Below the pieces are notes generated by a model, which saw only the letters and a program-made list of their open reading frames with translations, was not told where the DNA came from and did no database searches. A stretch of 64,000 bases of DNA, taken from NCBI RefSeq assembly GCF_030532915.1, contig NZ_JAUNKD010000002.1:80810-144809 (forward strand). The letters are read 5' to 3'. Positions 17,244 through 27,109 of the stretch are shown in pieces. Within the stretch, counting starts at the first letter, position 1, and every line of letters begins with the position of its first letter. The DNA comes from Capnocytophaga sp. Lineage in GTDB: Bacteria > Bacteroidota > Bacteroidia > Flavobacteriales > Flavobacteriaceae. A program made the translations under genes and the position numbers.

Positions 17244-18275
17244 TCAAACACTAATTTTCATTCCTTTTTTAAAACTTTCCTGTGCCTTTTCTATCAATTC
17301 CATCACATTTAAGGCTTGCCGGCTTGGTACGGGATTGCTTTTTCCGTGAACAATTGCCTGATACAAGTCTTCATAAAAATTCATATAATTTCCGTGTTGG
17401 GCGATGGTTTCTTTTTTAGAATCAGTGTGCAGTATGCCGTTGGGCAAGGTGATTTTTTCAAGCCAATATTCGGTTGTGGGCGTGAGTCCTCTCGCCAACA
17501 CTTCTTCCTGAACATCAAAACGTTGCTGTAAAAAACTACCTTTATCGCCGTGCAAAATGTATTCCCACTGTTTTTCTTTCGCTATTGTGGAAGATTTGAG
17601 TCGCACCCGAAGTTCGTTTTCGTAAAACAGAATCACCTCAAAATAATCATTGGTTTGCGTTTTTTGGCGGAAGAATCCCAAATCGGCAAAAACAAATTTC
17701 GGCATTTTAAAAAGTTGCAGCGCTTGGTCAATCAAATGCGCACCCAAATCGTGCAAAGCCCCTGATCCTTCGGAAATTTCTTTATGTGTTTTGGCACTGA
17801 TTTCGGTTCGGAAACGGTCAAACCGAATCTCAACTTCTTTCAAATTTCCTAAAACGCCACTTTGCATAATTTCTTTTACTTTCAGAAAATCACCATCATA
17901 ACGCCTATTTTGATAAACACTTAAAAAACAATTATTTAACTCCGACATTCGACAAAGTTCTTCGGCTTGTGAGGCATTGACGGTGAAGGGTTTTTCCACC
18001 AATACATTTTTGCCAAGTAACAGCGCTTTTTGGGCGTATTCAAAATGAGTTTGCACAGGCGTATTAACCACAATCAAATCAATCGTTTTATCAGCAAACA
18101 ATTCATTATAAGAACGATATAATTTTGTCTGCGGATATTTTTCACGCGAATCATTTCGGTGGCGTTCTACAATCGCCGTTAATTCAAATTTCGGATTATT
18201 GGCAATAAACGGAGCGTGAAAAACACGTCCGCTCATTCCGAAAGAAGCCAAACCAACACGGATTATTTTGCTCAT
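17244..18275 (-). CDS. Gfo/Idh/MocA family oxidoreductase
   Basis: The 343-residue NAD(P)-dependent oxidoreductase starts at MSKIIRVGLASFGMSGRVFH (ATG at 18275). The Rossmann motif lies at the N-terminus and the catalytic lysine in NVLVEKPFTVNASQAEEL. The second half (GALHDLGAHLIDQALQLF) is the C-terminal substrate domain. Family members act on sugars or cyclitols, but the substrate is not predictable. A TATCTTTG -7 element on the minus strand at 18289-18296 is only 14 bases from the ATG, so the mRNA may be nearly leaderless. Confidence 0.9.
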   Translation of the reverse strand: MSKIIRVGLASFGMSGRVFHAPFIANNPKFELTAIVERHRNDSREKYPQTKLYRSYNELFADKTIDLIVVNTPVQTHFEYAQKALLLGKNVLVEKPFTVNASQAEELCRMSELNNCFLSVYQNRRYDGDFLKVKEIMQSGVLGNLKEVEIRFDRFRTEISAKTHKEISEGSGALHDLGAHLIDQALQLFKMPKFVFADLGFFRQKTQTNDYFEVILFYENELRVRLKSSTIAKEKQWEYILHGDKGSFLQQRFDVQEEVLARGLTPTTEYWLEKITLPNGILHTDSKKETIAQHGNYMNFYEDLYQAIVHGKSNPVPSRQALNVMELIEKAQESFKKGMKISV

Positions 18276-18422
18276 TTTAGTTTTTTGCCAAAGATAATTA
18301 TTTTCCTGAAAAGCAAAAAATCCGCAGAAAAAAAGAAATATTTTTTTAAGCACACAAATATCTGATTATCAATTACAAACATTAAAATCATTATCAATAA
18401 TATAGATTAAGGTAAAAATAAT

Positions 18423-18453
18423 TTTGTAATTTCTTCTCTTTTTAATACATTTG
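18423..18453 (+). promoter_or_regulatory. Promoter of dnaN
   Basis: TTTG at 18423-18426 and TACATTTG at 18446-18453 are separated by exactly 19 bases, a near-ideal Bacteroidota promoter. The ATG is about 95 bases downstream. Confidence 0.7.
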
Positions 18454-18548
18454 CTAACTATTTTACGTTCTTTACGCCTTTCATAATAAGGAAAATATTT
18501 TCAGGCTTAAAGAAAATTTCAAAAATAAAAATTACACAGGAGAGAAAT

Positions 18549-19697
18549 ATGAAGTTTATTGTATCAAGTTCGTACTTACTTAAAAAACTGCAAGTTATAG
18601 GTGGCGTTATCAACAACAGTAACACAATGCCTATTCTTGATAACTTTTTGTTTGAACTATCAACCAACGTTTTAACCATTTCGGCTTCGGATTTAGAAAC
18701 AACCGTAAAAGGAACGTTGGAAGTGGAATCAGACTCGGAAGGAAGCATTGCCGTTCCTGCAAAGTTATTAATTGACATACTAAAAACCTTTGCAGAACAG
18801 CCTCTTACGTTTATCATTAAAGATAACAACACCATTGAAATTAGTTCTACTCACGGAAAATATTCATTGGCATACCTAAATGGCGAAGAATTCCCGAAAC
18901 CGGTGAGCCTAACCGACCCCAACAAAGTTACCATTTTGGGTGATGTGTTGGCAACCGCCATTCAAAAAACCATTTTCGCAACCGGCAATGACGATTTACG
19001 CCCAACAATGAGCGGTATTTTCTTTGAGTTTACCGAAAACGGACTCACATTTGCCGCCACCGATGCTCACAAATTGGTAACATACCAACGAGAGGACATC
19101 AAAGCCACTGAACCTTCGGAGTTTATTATGCCTAAAAAACCGTTAAACTTACTGAAAGGCATTTTAGCCGGAAGCGAAACCGAAGTAGAAGTTGAATACA
19201 ACGAAAGCAACGCCAAATTTTCATTTGACGGGTTGGAATTTATATGCCGTTTGATTGACGGAAAGTTCCCGAACTATGATGCCGTAATCCCGAAAGAAAA
19301 TCCTAATAAATTGATTTTGAACAGAGCTCAATTTTTAGGTTCGGCTCGGCGTGTTTCCATCTTTTCAAATAAAACAACGCATCAAATTCGGTTAAAAGTT
19401 GCGGGGTCAGATCTGCAATTATCAGCCGAAGATGTTGATTACAGCAACAAAGCCGAAGAGCGTTTTGCGTGTAACTATCAGGGCGACGATATGGAAATCG
19501 GTTTTAATTCACGTTTTCTGATTGAAATGCTCAATAATTTGGATTCAGATGAGGTAATGCTTGAAATGTCAATGCCTAACCGTGCCGGAATTTTAACCCC
19601 TATTGACGGACTTGACCCAGGCGAAAAAGTCTTGATGCTGGCAATGCCTATTATGTTGAGTAACAGTAATCAAAGCAATCAAAATAATCAAAGTTAA
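18549..19697 (+). CDS. dnaN: DNA polymerase III beta subunit (sliding clamp)
   Basis: The 382-residue protein begins MKFIVSSSYLLKKLQVIGGVIN and shows the three repeated clamp domains. Recognisable segments are TMPILDNFLFEL, GSIAVPAKLLIDILKTF, LTFAATDAHKLVTY and the third domain near GFNSRFLIEMLNNL. It forms the ring that tethers polymerase III and many repair proteins to DNA. The last residues are a low-complexity Ser/Asn/Gln tail. The usual dnaA and recF neighbours are absent, as is common in Bacteroidota. It ends at a strong terminator shared with the convergent gene. Confidence 0.96.
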   Translation: MKFIVSSSYLLKKLQVIGGVINNSNTMPILDNFLFELSTNVLTISASDLETTVKGTLEVESDSEGSIAVPAKLLIDILKTFAEQPLTFIIKDNNTIEISSTHGKYSLAYLNGEEFPKPVSLTDPNKVTILGDVLATAIQKTIFATGNDDLRPTMSGIFFEFTENGLTFAATDAHKLVTYQREDIKATEPSEFIMPKKPLNLLKGILAGSETEVEVEYNESNAKFSFDGLEFICRLIDGKFPNYDAVIPKENPNKLILNRAQFLGSARRVSIFSNKTTHQIRLKVAGSDLQLSAEDVDYSNKAEERFACNYQGDDMEIGFNSRFLIEMLNNLDSDEVMLEMSMPNRAGILTPIDGLDPGEKVLMLAMPIMLSNSNQSNQNNQS

Positions 19698-19704
19698 ATA
19701 ACAA

Positions 19705-19739
19705 TAAAAAAAGCGGAGAGAAATTCTCCGCTTTTTTAT
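19705..19739. terminator. Bidirectional terminator between dnaN and the serine hydrolase gene
   Basis: AGCGGAGA (19712-19719) and TCTCCGCT (19725-19732) are flanked by A and T runs, so the hairpin can serve both convergent genes. Confidence 0.85.
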
Positions 19740-19741
19740 TA

Positions 19742-20890
19742 CTAATATCCAAAATCTTTATATTCAGCTCCTTCCAAAATAAAATCAACAATGCGCTGCA
19801 AATAAATATCAATCTGCGGATTGGTAACGTTAAAAAGCATTGAAACAACAACTTGTTCTTGCGGATAGACGTAAAACCAAGCATAGCCTCCCACTCCATT
19901 GCCGATATGCCCGTAGTAAGGACGCTGATTCCAATCCTTGCTTGACTGCCAACCGATGCTATATCCCGTTTCACGGTCATCATCAGTGCATAAGGATGTT
20001 AACATCTCACTTTCAACTTCTTGCGAGAGAAAATCGTGACAAATCACCACACTTCCCAATCGGGCAACGTCTTCCGAAGTGGAAAGAAAACCGCCGCCCG
20101 CCAATTTATAATAATTGTGAACGGGAGCCGAAGGCCTAAATCCTTTTTTGGTACGCGCATACGGAATTGCCGCATTGGCAAGCATTTTTCCCTTATCGGG
20201 GAAAGTATTTTGCATTCCCAACGGTTTTAACACCTCATCAGAAGCAATATCTTCAAATTTTCGGTTAAGACAACGTTGCACCGCCAACGAAACCAAATTC
20301 CAGTTGAAACTACTGTACAAATACTTCGTTCCGGGAGCAAATTCCAGAATATCGTTTTTGAAAAAATCAATTCCTTCCTCAATTGTTAAAGGCTTGTTAT
20401 TGAGCATTTCACTCCCTTTATAGGTACGTATTCCGGCTATATGTCCGCCTAATTGTTTGATGGTGAAATCAAAGGGTTTTCTCGGAAAATCAGGAACATA
20501 CTCATAAAGTGACAAGTTCCAATCAAATTCCTTTTTATCTTGCAAACGCGCCAAAACCACCCCTGAAAGTGGTTTGGAAACACTTGCCACCCGAAACAAC
20601 GTTTTTTTCGGGTCAATCGGGGTTTTCTTTTCAATATCGGCATAACCATAGCCCTGTTGCCAAATGATATGATTCTGTTTGGTGATTGTTATCGAAACAC
20701 CCGGAATGCGCTTTTCCTGCAACAAAAACTGAATGATTTTCTCGGCTTCCTTCTTGGCTTCGACAAATGAAGTTACTTCCGAAGGATTTTTACGAAACAC
20801 ATCAACATCTTTCAAAGGCTTATTTTGCCCGAAAATTGACTGAAAAAATGAAAAAATGGCTGAAAACAAAAGTATATATTTTAAATTCAT
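19742..20890 (-). CDS. Serine hydrolase of the beta-lactamase/PBP (S12) family
   Basis: The 382-residue protein starts at the ATG at 20890 (the frame extends one codon to a TTG). A signal peptide (MNLKYILLFSAIFSFF.. to FGQ) directs it to the periplasm. The catalytic SxxK is in FRVASVSKPLSG, the Tyr motif in YLYSSFNWNL, and the third motif is HIG in YYGHIGNGVGG. These fit class C-like serine hydrolases, peptidases or esterases rather than a proven beta-lactamase. A TATTTTTG on the minus strand at 20914-20921 is the likely -7 element. Confidence 0.9.
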   Translation of the reverse strand: MNLKYILLFSAIFSFFQSIFGQNKPLKDVDVFRKNPSEVTSFVEAKKEAEKIIQFLLQEKRIPGVSITITKQNHIIWQQGYGYADIEKKTPIDPKKTLFRVASVSKPLSGVVLARLQDKKEFDWNLSLYEYVPDFPRKPFDFTIKQLGGHIAGIRTYKGSEMLNNKPLTIEEGIDFFKNDILEFAPGTKYLYSSFNWNLVSLAVQRCLNRKFEDIASDEVLKPLGMQNTFPDKGKMLANAAIPYARTKKGFRPSAPVHNYYKLAGGGFLSTSEDVARLGSVVICHDFLSQEVESEMLTSLCTDDDRETGYSIGWQSSKDWNQRPYYGHIGNGVGGYAWFYVYPQEQVVVSMLFNVTNPQIDIYLQRIVDFILEGAEYKDFGY

Positions 20891-20936
20891 CAACTTATTT
20901 GTAAAAAACGGGGCAAAAATAACAAATTAATTTCAA

Positions 20937-23396
20937 TTAAAACGTAAGCCCAAACATTATCCCGTCGCCTTTAAAGCCGCCTTCGTAAGTACGAACGTAT
21001 TCCACCCGAAGAAAACGAACAATTCCCCAGCCGATATTCTCCAAACCAAAGGTCAATTCTTGATAAGGTTTAAATTTCGGACGATTGATTTGATGAAATC
21101 CGGCTACGAAATTCCATTGTAACTTATTGAATAACGCTATTTTATTTGACAAAAAGCCTCCAAAACGATGCCGAACGTGCGTTTCCAAATAGCCTTCATT
21201 GGTCGAATGCGAATAATAAGGCAACAAATAGAACGATGAAGCCAGATTTTCGTTCAACTGCACGTGTGTTTGGTTTCCGTTAAAATGCTTATAATCAATA
21301 AAACTAATGTCTTTCGCATTGAAAAACCAACCGCCCCGAACATCAATATCCATCTTACCTTTGTTACTGAAAGAAGGAGCATAACGCACTTGCCCCGAAA
21401 CCAACTGATGCTGATAGGATTTCTTGCTGGTACTAAACGCATTAGCAACTGTTAAGTGCAAGGACGGATACCGATTTTCAAAATCATACACCCTGCGATT
21501 GGGCAAAGTCGTGTAGGTGCGATTGAAATAAAAATCGGCTTGAAGCGCAAATTTTGTAACATAATGTTTTTCAAAGCCTTCCGTATCGATATCAGGTTGC
21601 AACGGATTATTGGACGTGTAAGATTTCTCCTTTTTAACAAAGGCATAATCCGTGTTGTTAATCAAGGGTTTACGCTGACTAAACGAAATTCCGCCCGAAA
21701 GCACAATATTACTCGAAACATCTTGTGAATAAGCCACTTGCAGAAATTCATCATTATACAATTTCATATAATTATCCTTGAAAAAGAGCGAACTAACCGC
21801 ATTGACAAGCCCTGAAATCGGGGCATCTCGGTTGAATTGCCTCGCTTCCACCCCGCCCGAAATTTTCATTTTGGCGTTGTTGATTCGATTGAATCGTCGA
21901 GCAAATCCGCCGCTGAAACGCAGTCGGTTTTCTGCAAAACTATACTGAAAATCAGCATAAATATTGGTTGAGGCGAACGTTTTGTCGCTCCATTTCACAA
22001 ATGAAAATCCTGAACCTAAAAACCAACCTTGAACAGTGTTGAAACCTCCTGCCATTGGGTCGACTAATCCCTTGTAAGAGAATTGAATACCTTTTGATTT
22101 TTTACGATACGTATAACCTGTAAGCACGTCCCAAACGCCGAATTTATTTTGCTTGGTTTCCACCGAATCAATGTATTTTTCGGAAGAACGCACCCGCTCC
22201 ACGCTGTCTTTTTTGATATAATTAAGCGTTTCTTCTGCCGTAAGCGGAATTTGTCGGTGTTTTTCCCAAAAAAGACTATCTTTTTTATTAGAATTTTCTG
22301 CAAAACTACGAATTTCACCCTTAAATTCCTTTTTATCGAAAGCATCTCTAAATTTGTAATTGCTATACACATACGAGAAAGTTCCTTCAAGTTCAATCAC
22401 CAAAATTTTTGCCTTTAAATCAATAGTTTGCAGGTTTTTACTCCAAAAATTTTCTTGCTGATTGTAGCTGAAATTCTGCACGATGTGAAGTTCTTTAATC
22501 GCCGGATTTTGCATTCGATAGCCTTTCAAAAGCACATCAAGTGCGTAAATCGCCCACGAATCTTCCACAATATAAATATATCCTTCAAAAACAGGCTCTT
22601 TATCACGCTTCGGAATCATCTTTATCTTATTGATTATCCGATTTTTATCATCATAAAACGTACTTTCCAACTGAAATTTGTAATACGAAAAAGCGGCATC
22701 GGCAAGGGGCGAAACGACGTGAGCATCAAAATTCAGAAATTCGTCGTAAAAATCGAAATCAGCATCGGCTGCCGTATTGAAACTGAATCCGTTACTGTTT
22801 CCGGCGATTTTCGAGGCGATGATGTGTTCTTTTAATTTATTGGGTTTCTGAAACTTAACTTTTGAAATGGTTTCGGACTGATACACAATGCCCGTGCCTG
22901 TGGAGTCGAGGCTTCCGTCGGCATCGCCCACTTCTTGACCGAGGATTTTCTTCGGAACGTTTCGCACCCGAAAAAATCCTTTGGAGTAAAAATCGGCTTC
23001 AAATCGATTGGCTTTTTCGCTGTTTTTTACACGATTTTTAATCGCATTACGGATAATGGCATTCGCCGGATTGTCTTTATTACTGACAATCACCTCATTA
23101 AGCTGAAAACTTTCTTCCTGCAAAGTAATGTTCAATTCGTAAGGAAACTGCTGAATATCAAGCGTTTTACGTTCTAATTTGTAACCCAAAAACTGAAAAA
23201 TAAGTGTCGGCTTTTTTTCCTTTATATTTAACTGATAATCACCGTTTTCATTGGAAGTTGTCCCGACCGTACCGTCTTCGGTGTAAATGCTCACGTAAGG
23301 CATCGGAGCGTTATTTTCATCGGTAATTTTTCCTTTAATTTGTGAAAAACACACCGAAGTTGTCAAAAAAACGATAAAAAAGACTATTTTTTTCAT
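20937..23396 (-). CDS. DUF5686 outer-membrane protein with carboxypeptidase-like regulatory domain
   Basis: The 819-residue protein starts at the ATG at 23396 and has a signal peptide ending at CFSQ. Residues ~20-105 form a carboxypeptidase-regulatory-like beta-sandwich (IKGKITDENNAPMPYVSIYT..GTTSNENGDYQLNI), as in TonB-dependent receptors and SusC-like proteins. The remainder is a DUF5686 region with many alternating beta strands ending in aromatic ..MFGLTF, consistent with an outer-membrane barrel. It is not a TonB receptor because no plug domain is visible. Function unknown. A TACATTTG -7 element lies at 23428-23435 on the minus strand. Confidence 0.85.
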   Translation of the reverse strand: MKKIVFFIVFLTTSVCFSQIKGKITDENNAPMPYVSIYTEDGTVGTTSNENGDYQLNIKEKKPTLIFQFLGYKLERKTLDIQQFPYELNITLQEESFQLNEVIVSNKDNPANAIIRNAIKNRVKNSEKANRFEADFYSKGFFRVRNVPKKILGQEVGDADGSLDSTGTGIVYQSETISKVKFQKPNKLKEHIIASKIAGNSNGFSFNTAADADFDFYDEFLNFDAHVVSPLADAAFSYYKFQLESTFYDDKNRIINKIKMIPKRDKEPVFEGYIYIVEDSWAIYALDVLLKGYRMQNPAIKELHIVQNFSYNQQENFWSKNLQTIDLKAKILVIELEGTFSYVYSNYKFRDAFDKKEFKGEIRSFAENSNKKDSLFWEKHRQIPLTAEETLNYIKKDSVERVRSSEKYIDSVETKQNKFGVWDVLTGYTYRKKSKGIQFSYKGLVDPMAGGFNTVQGWFLGSGFSFVKWSDKTFASTNIYADFQYSFAENRLRFSGGFARRFNRINNAKMKISGGVEARQFNRDAPISGLVNAVSSLFFKDNYMKLYNDEFLQVAYSQDVSSNIVLSGGISFSQRKPLINNTDYAFVKKEKSYTSNNPLQPDIDTEGFEKHYVTKFALQADFYFNRTYTTLPNRRVYDFENRYPSLHLTVANAFSTSKKSYQHQLVSGQVRYAPSFSNKGKMDIDVRGGWFFNAKDISFIDYKHFNGNQTHVQLNENLASSFYLLPYYSHSTNEGYLETHVRHRFGGFLSNKIALFNKLQWNFVAGFHQINRPKFKPYQELTFGLENIGWGIVRFLRVEYVRTYEGGFKGDGIMFGLTF

Positions 23397-23427
23397 CAAA
23401 TAAGCTGTTTTTTTGGTTGATTTTTTG

Positions 23428-23473
23428 CAAATGTAAAAATAAATACAAAAAATCAAAAAAATACGTACCTTTG
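23428..23473. promoter_or_regulatory. Divergent promoters for the DUF5686 and pabB genes
   Basis: TACATTTG on the minus strand (23428-23435) and TACCTTTG on the plus strand (23466-23473) are back-to-back -7 elements in the intergenic region. Confidence 0.6.
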
Positions 23474-23551
23474 CGTGTTGTTTTTAATTTTTTTCACCGT
23501 TGAAACAAATTTCTGAAAAACAATTTTACAAAACCGCTAAAATCTTAAAAA

Positions 23552-24865
23552 ATGCGTATTGAAAAGAAATTTAACATCGATTCGTTGCAAAACATAAAAA
23601 AAAGAGCCTTATTTTGGGTAAATTCCTTACAAACGGAGGTAATTTGGCTGGATTCTAATCAATATCCGGATAAATTTCGTAAAAATGAAGCTATTTTGGC
23701 TTTTTATCCGCATAAAACGTTAAAAAAACACGAAACAAAAGGAGCTTTTGATGCGTTAAAATCGTTTATTGATGTTACAAGCGATTATATTTTCGGTTAT
23801 TTGTCGTATGATTTGAAAAATGATGTTGAAAATTTGTCCTCCAACAATTCGGACGGATTGTTTTTTCCGGAAATATATTTCTTTCAACCCAAAAAAATTG
23901 TGTTCTTTAAGGAAAATCATCTTGTTTTTAGTTATTTGGAAAGCATTTTTAACGAAATTGATAGCGATTTTGAGAAAATTTGTACTTTTTCGGTCGAATT
24001 TCCTCAAAAAAAGGTAAAATCAACGCAAAAAAACTCGGTTTTGGCACAAATTTCAAAAGAAGAATACGTAAATCGGGTTGAAAAAATGCAAAAACACATT
24101 GCACTGGGCGATATTTACGAAGCTAATTTCTGTCAGGAATTTTACGTTCAAAATACTGATATAGAGCCTCTTGCTATTTACCAGAAACTTAACGAGATTT
24201 CCGAACCGCCTTTTGCTTGTTTTTTGAATTTGAAGCCGTATTACGTGCTGTCGGCTTCTCCTGAAAGATATTTGCAACGTTCTGAAAATGAGGTAATTTC
24301 TCAACCGATTAAAGGAACGGCAAAACGTTCTGAAAATCAGGAGGAAGACCTGAAGCTCCGTATTGATTTGGAAAACAACCCAAAGGAACGTTCTGAAAAT
24401 GTGATGATTGTGGATTTAGTCCGTAATGATTTATCGCTTTATGCCGAAAAAGGAAGCATAAGGGTCGAAGAACTTTGTAAACCCTACACTTTCAAGCAAG
24501 TACATCAACTTATTTCGACCATCGGCACGCAGGTTAAGGACGGGACGCACTCGGTTGATGTGATTCGTTCCACTTTTCCGATGGGAAGTATGACGGGAGC
24601 TCCGAAAATATCGGCAATGCAAATCATTGAAAATCTGGAAGAAAGCAAACGAAGCGTGTACAGCGGAGCGGTGGGTTACTTCACGCCCGAAGCCGATTTT
24701 GATTTTAATGTGGTCATTCGCAGTATTTTATATAATTCTGAAAATCAATATCTTTCATTTTCAGTAGGAAGTGCCATTACCGCCGAGTCCGTCCCCGAAA
24801 AAGAATACGACGAATGCCTTATCAAAGCCCAAGCAATGATGCAAGTTATTGAAAATCAACCCTAA
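23552..24865 (+). CDS. pabB: Aminodeoxychorismate synthase component I
   Basis: The 437-residue protein belongs to the chorismate-utilising family. The motif SQPIKGTAKR carries the Lys (PIKGT) characteristic of PabB; anthranilate synthases have PIAGT. Other conserved segments are GDIYEANFCQEF, MIVDLVRNDLSLYAE, FPMGSMTGAPKISAM and YSGAVGYFTPEADFDFNVVIRS. It would convert chorismate to 4-amino-4-deoxychorismate in folate synthesis, normally with a PabA glutaminase, which is not in the window. The N-terminal third is less conserved. It converges with the acyl-CoA reductase gene only four bases away. Confidence 0.9.
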   Translation: MRIEKKFNIDSLQNIKKRALFWVNSLQTEVIWLDSNQYPDKFRKNEAILAFYPHKTLKKHETKGAFDALKSFIDVTSDYIFGYLSYDLKNDVENLSSNNSDGLFFPEIYFFQPKKIVFFKENHLVFSYLESIFNEIDSDFEKICTFSVEFPQKKVKSTQKNSVLAQISKEEYVNRVEKMQKHIALGDIYEANFCQEFYVQNTDIEPLAIYQKLNEISEPPFACFLNLKPYYVLSASPERYLQRSENEVISQPIKGTAKRSENQEEDLKLRIDLENNPKERSENVMIVDLVRNDLSLYAEKGSIRVEELCKPYTFKQVHQLISTIGTQVKDGTHSVDVIRSTFPMGSMTGAPKISAMQIIENLEESKRSVYSGAVGYFTPEADFDFNVVIRSILYNSENQYLSFSVGSAITAESVPEKEYDECLIKAQAMMQVIENQP

Positions 24866-24869
24866 AAAA

Positions 24870-25928
24870 TTACAAACCTATTAAAAACGCCATTGTATCA
24901 ACCCCATCGGCATAATCCCAAAGTTGCGGTTCTTGGGTTTTCCCAAACGGAATTTCGTTTTCCATAAATCCTTTGGCTACAACACATTGTATTTTATCGG
25001 AATCGGTTTGGAGCTTTTCTTTGAGTTGCTGCAAATCATCATAAAATTCATAAAATAGTGTAGCAATGGGTGAGGCATAACTTGCATCTTCTTTCAGAAT
25101 TAAAAATCCATTTTCACGAAGTTTAAACAAACTCATCAAATAAACCGCTTTGTTGTAATCGTAATTATTGGCGTATTTTTGTCCGTGAATGATGTCCTTA
25201 AACGGATAAATTGCTTTAAAAAGAAGGTCGAAATCGTAGTTTTTAGGCACAAAAACCTTTGAAACGCTTCGGCAACCCAATCCGAAATAGGTAAAAATGT
25301 CTTTTCCAAGCTGAAAAAGTTCATTTTCGGCCTCTTTTCCGGTTAATATTGCAACAGAATTGCGATTTTTGCGGATAATATGCGGTTTTTTTCCGAAATA
25401 ATATTCAAAATAACGTGCCGTATTATCACTTCCCGTAGCGATGACAGCGTCAAAATCGGTTATTCGCTCATCGGTAAAGACAAATTTTCCCTGCCAAGAA
25501 GGTTCGGTTTGTTGTAAAAAATCAGCGATAAAAGGCAAAAGTACCTTGTCATCTGACGATAATTTCACCACCGCCTTATGCCCTGACATTAATACCGACA
25601 AAAAATCGTGAAAGCCCACTAGTGGAATGTTACCCGCCATAATAATAGCTACGGTTTTAGGCGTAACATTCTCAAAATTATACCTTTCAAGCCACTTGTT
25701 AATATTTTCTTCCGTGAGAGCTTCTGCCCACGATTTACAGGCAAATTGCAGATTATCAGCCGTAAACCAACCATTTTGTTGTTCGGCTATTTGAAGTATT
25801 TCTTTGAACTTTTCGAAATGTTGGTCGTTATTTGGTAATAATTCTGTATTTTTTATGTATGGAAAAGACGCAAATTGCGATAAAAACTTGCCTAAATTCA
25901 CCAAACTGCTGTATTTTCGGTTTTTCAT
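24870..25928 (-). CDS. LuxC-like acyl-CoA reductase
   Basis: The 352-residue protein belongs to the acyl-CoA reductase family related to LuxC and aldehyde dehydrogenases. Visible features are VAIIMAGNIPLVGFHDFLSVLMSGH (cofactor-binding region), AVIATGSDNTARYFEYYFGKKPHIIRKNR, and the catalytic-cysteine region FTYFGLGCRSVSKVFVPKNY. It would reduce a fatty acyl-CoA to the aldehyde with NAD(P)H. No lux genes are present, and similar genes are widespread in non-luminous Bacteroidota, so the pathway is uncertain. Confidence 0.88.
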   Translation of the reverse strand: MKNRKYSSLVNLGKFLSQFASFPYIKNTELLPNNDQHFEKFKEILQIAEQQNGWFTADNLQFACKSWAEALTEENINKWLERYNFENVTPKTVAIIMAGNIPLVGFHDFLSVLMSGHKAVVKLSSDDKVLLPFIADFLQQTEPSWQGKFVFTDERITDFDAVIATGSDNTARYFEYYFGKKPHIIRKNRNSVAILTGKEAENELFQLGKDIFTYFGLGCRSVSKVFVPKNYDFDLLFKAIYPFKDIIHGQKYANNYDYNKAVYLMSLFKLRENGFLILKEDASYASPIATLFYEFYDDLQQLKEKLQTDSDKIQCVVAKGFMENEIPFGKTQEPQLWDYADGVDTMAFLIGL

Positions 25929-25999
25929 ATCTTATTTTTCTTCCGATTGACGGACAAAAGTATAATTTTTTTTCAAAAAAACGAAATTAATCAAAAAAA

Positions 26000-26413
26000 T
26001 CAGTGAGGCAGTTTATTTTTGAAAATTCCGTAGAGATATGTTCCTAAAAGAGCCCCAATGATGGCGATGAGTATGTTCCAAACGCCCGCTCCGAGGAGTA
26101 CAAATAAAGGTCCGGGACAAGCTCCGACCAACGCCCAACCCAACCCGAAGCATATTCCTCCGATAAGGTAACGCATTACGGATTTTTCCTTAGGCGGAAT
26201 GTTAATTACCTTACCATCAATATCTTTTCGTTGGGTTCGTTTTATCCATTGCACACCCAAAACGCCAACAGCTAAGGCACCACCAATGAAGCCGTACATA
26301 TGAAATGACTGAAAATGAAACATTTCGTAAATACGAAACCACGAAGCCGTTTCGCTTTTATACATCACGATGCCGAAGGCAATTCCTAATAAAATATACA
26401 ATCCGTTTTTCAT
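26000..26413 (-). CDS. YeeE/YedE-type membrane protein (DUF6691), second half-transporter
   Basis: The 137-residue protein starts at the ATG at 26413. It has about four hydrophobic helices and the motif GLGWALVGACPGPLFVLLGAG, whose Cys corresponds to the conserved pore cysteine in the YeeE/YedE fold. YeeE-type proteins take up thiosulfate through cysteine relays. Its start lies two bases beyond the stop of the upstream YeeE gene, so the two products probably form one split transporter. Confidence 0.85.
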   Translation of the reverse strand: MKNGLYILLGIAFGIVMYKSETASWFRIYEMFHFQSFHMYGFIGGALAVGVLGVQWIKRTQRKDIDGKVINIPPKEKSVMRYLIGGICFGLGWALVGACPGPLFVLLGAGVWNILIAIIGALLGTYLYGIFKNKLPH

Positions 26414-26414
26414 C

Positions 26415-26966
26415 TTATCCAAAAATTAAAGGGAATATTGCAAAAACCATAACAAGTCCGCCGATAAAAAAGCCGACCACGGCGATAAGCGAAGGCAACT
26501 GAAAATCACTCAATCCGGAAATAGCGTGCCCCGAAGTGCATCCTCCGGCATAACGCGTTCCAAAACCGATGAGCAACCCGCCAACCAGTAAAATGATACT
26601 ATTTTTTAAGGAAAATTCCGAAAATAATTCGGCAGGCGAATAGGCAACTCCGGCACTTTCAAAGCCCAAATCGTTGAGCTGACGAACAGTTTGTTCGGAA
26701 ATAGCAGGAATTTGATTGTCCGATAATAAATGAGCCGCAATAGCTCCGCCGATAATCGCACCGAGCAGAAAGAGTAAATTCCAACGTTGTGATTTCCAAT
26801 CGAAAGCAAAAAAATCACAAGATTTTCCCGCCCCCAGAGCAGAGCATATCGTACGGAAATTTGACGAAAATCCGAAACTTTTTCCCAACAAAATCAGTAA
26901 AATCATAATGCCCCCAATCAAAGGACCGCCCACATACCAAGGCCAAGGCTGCATAATCCAATCCAT
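26415..26966 (-). CDS. YeeE/YedE family sulfur-compound transporter
   Basis: The 183-residue inner-membrane protein has about five hydrophobic helices and the signature FGTRYAGGCTSGHAISGLS with the conserved GCTSGH cysteine of the family. The partner gene directly downstream supplies the other half. Members import thiosulfate or other reduced sulfur compounds. No rhodanese or sulfurtransferase gene is adjacent, and the outer-membrane barrel gene upstream may belong to the same unit. Confidence 0.88.
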   Translation of the reverse strand: MDWIMQPWPWYVGGPLIGGIMILLILLGKSFGFSSNFRTICSALGAGKSCDFFAFDWKSQRWNLLFLLGAIIGGAIAAHLLSDNQIPAISEQTVRQLNDLGFESAGVAYSPAELFSEFSLKNSIILLVGGLLIGFGTRYAGGCTSGHAISGLSDFQLPSLIAVVGFFIGGLVMVFAIFPLIFG

Positions 26967-27109
26967 AACGAAAAATTTGTGTTTCCAACAGGCAAAAATA
27001 CGTTTATATTGCGTAATTCAAAAAAAATTGGATAATATTGACCGAATAAAGTCATTCGTCCACTCTTAAACCCAAGGCAAATTATGTTATTTCTGCTATA
27101 TTTTTCGGA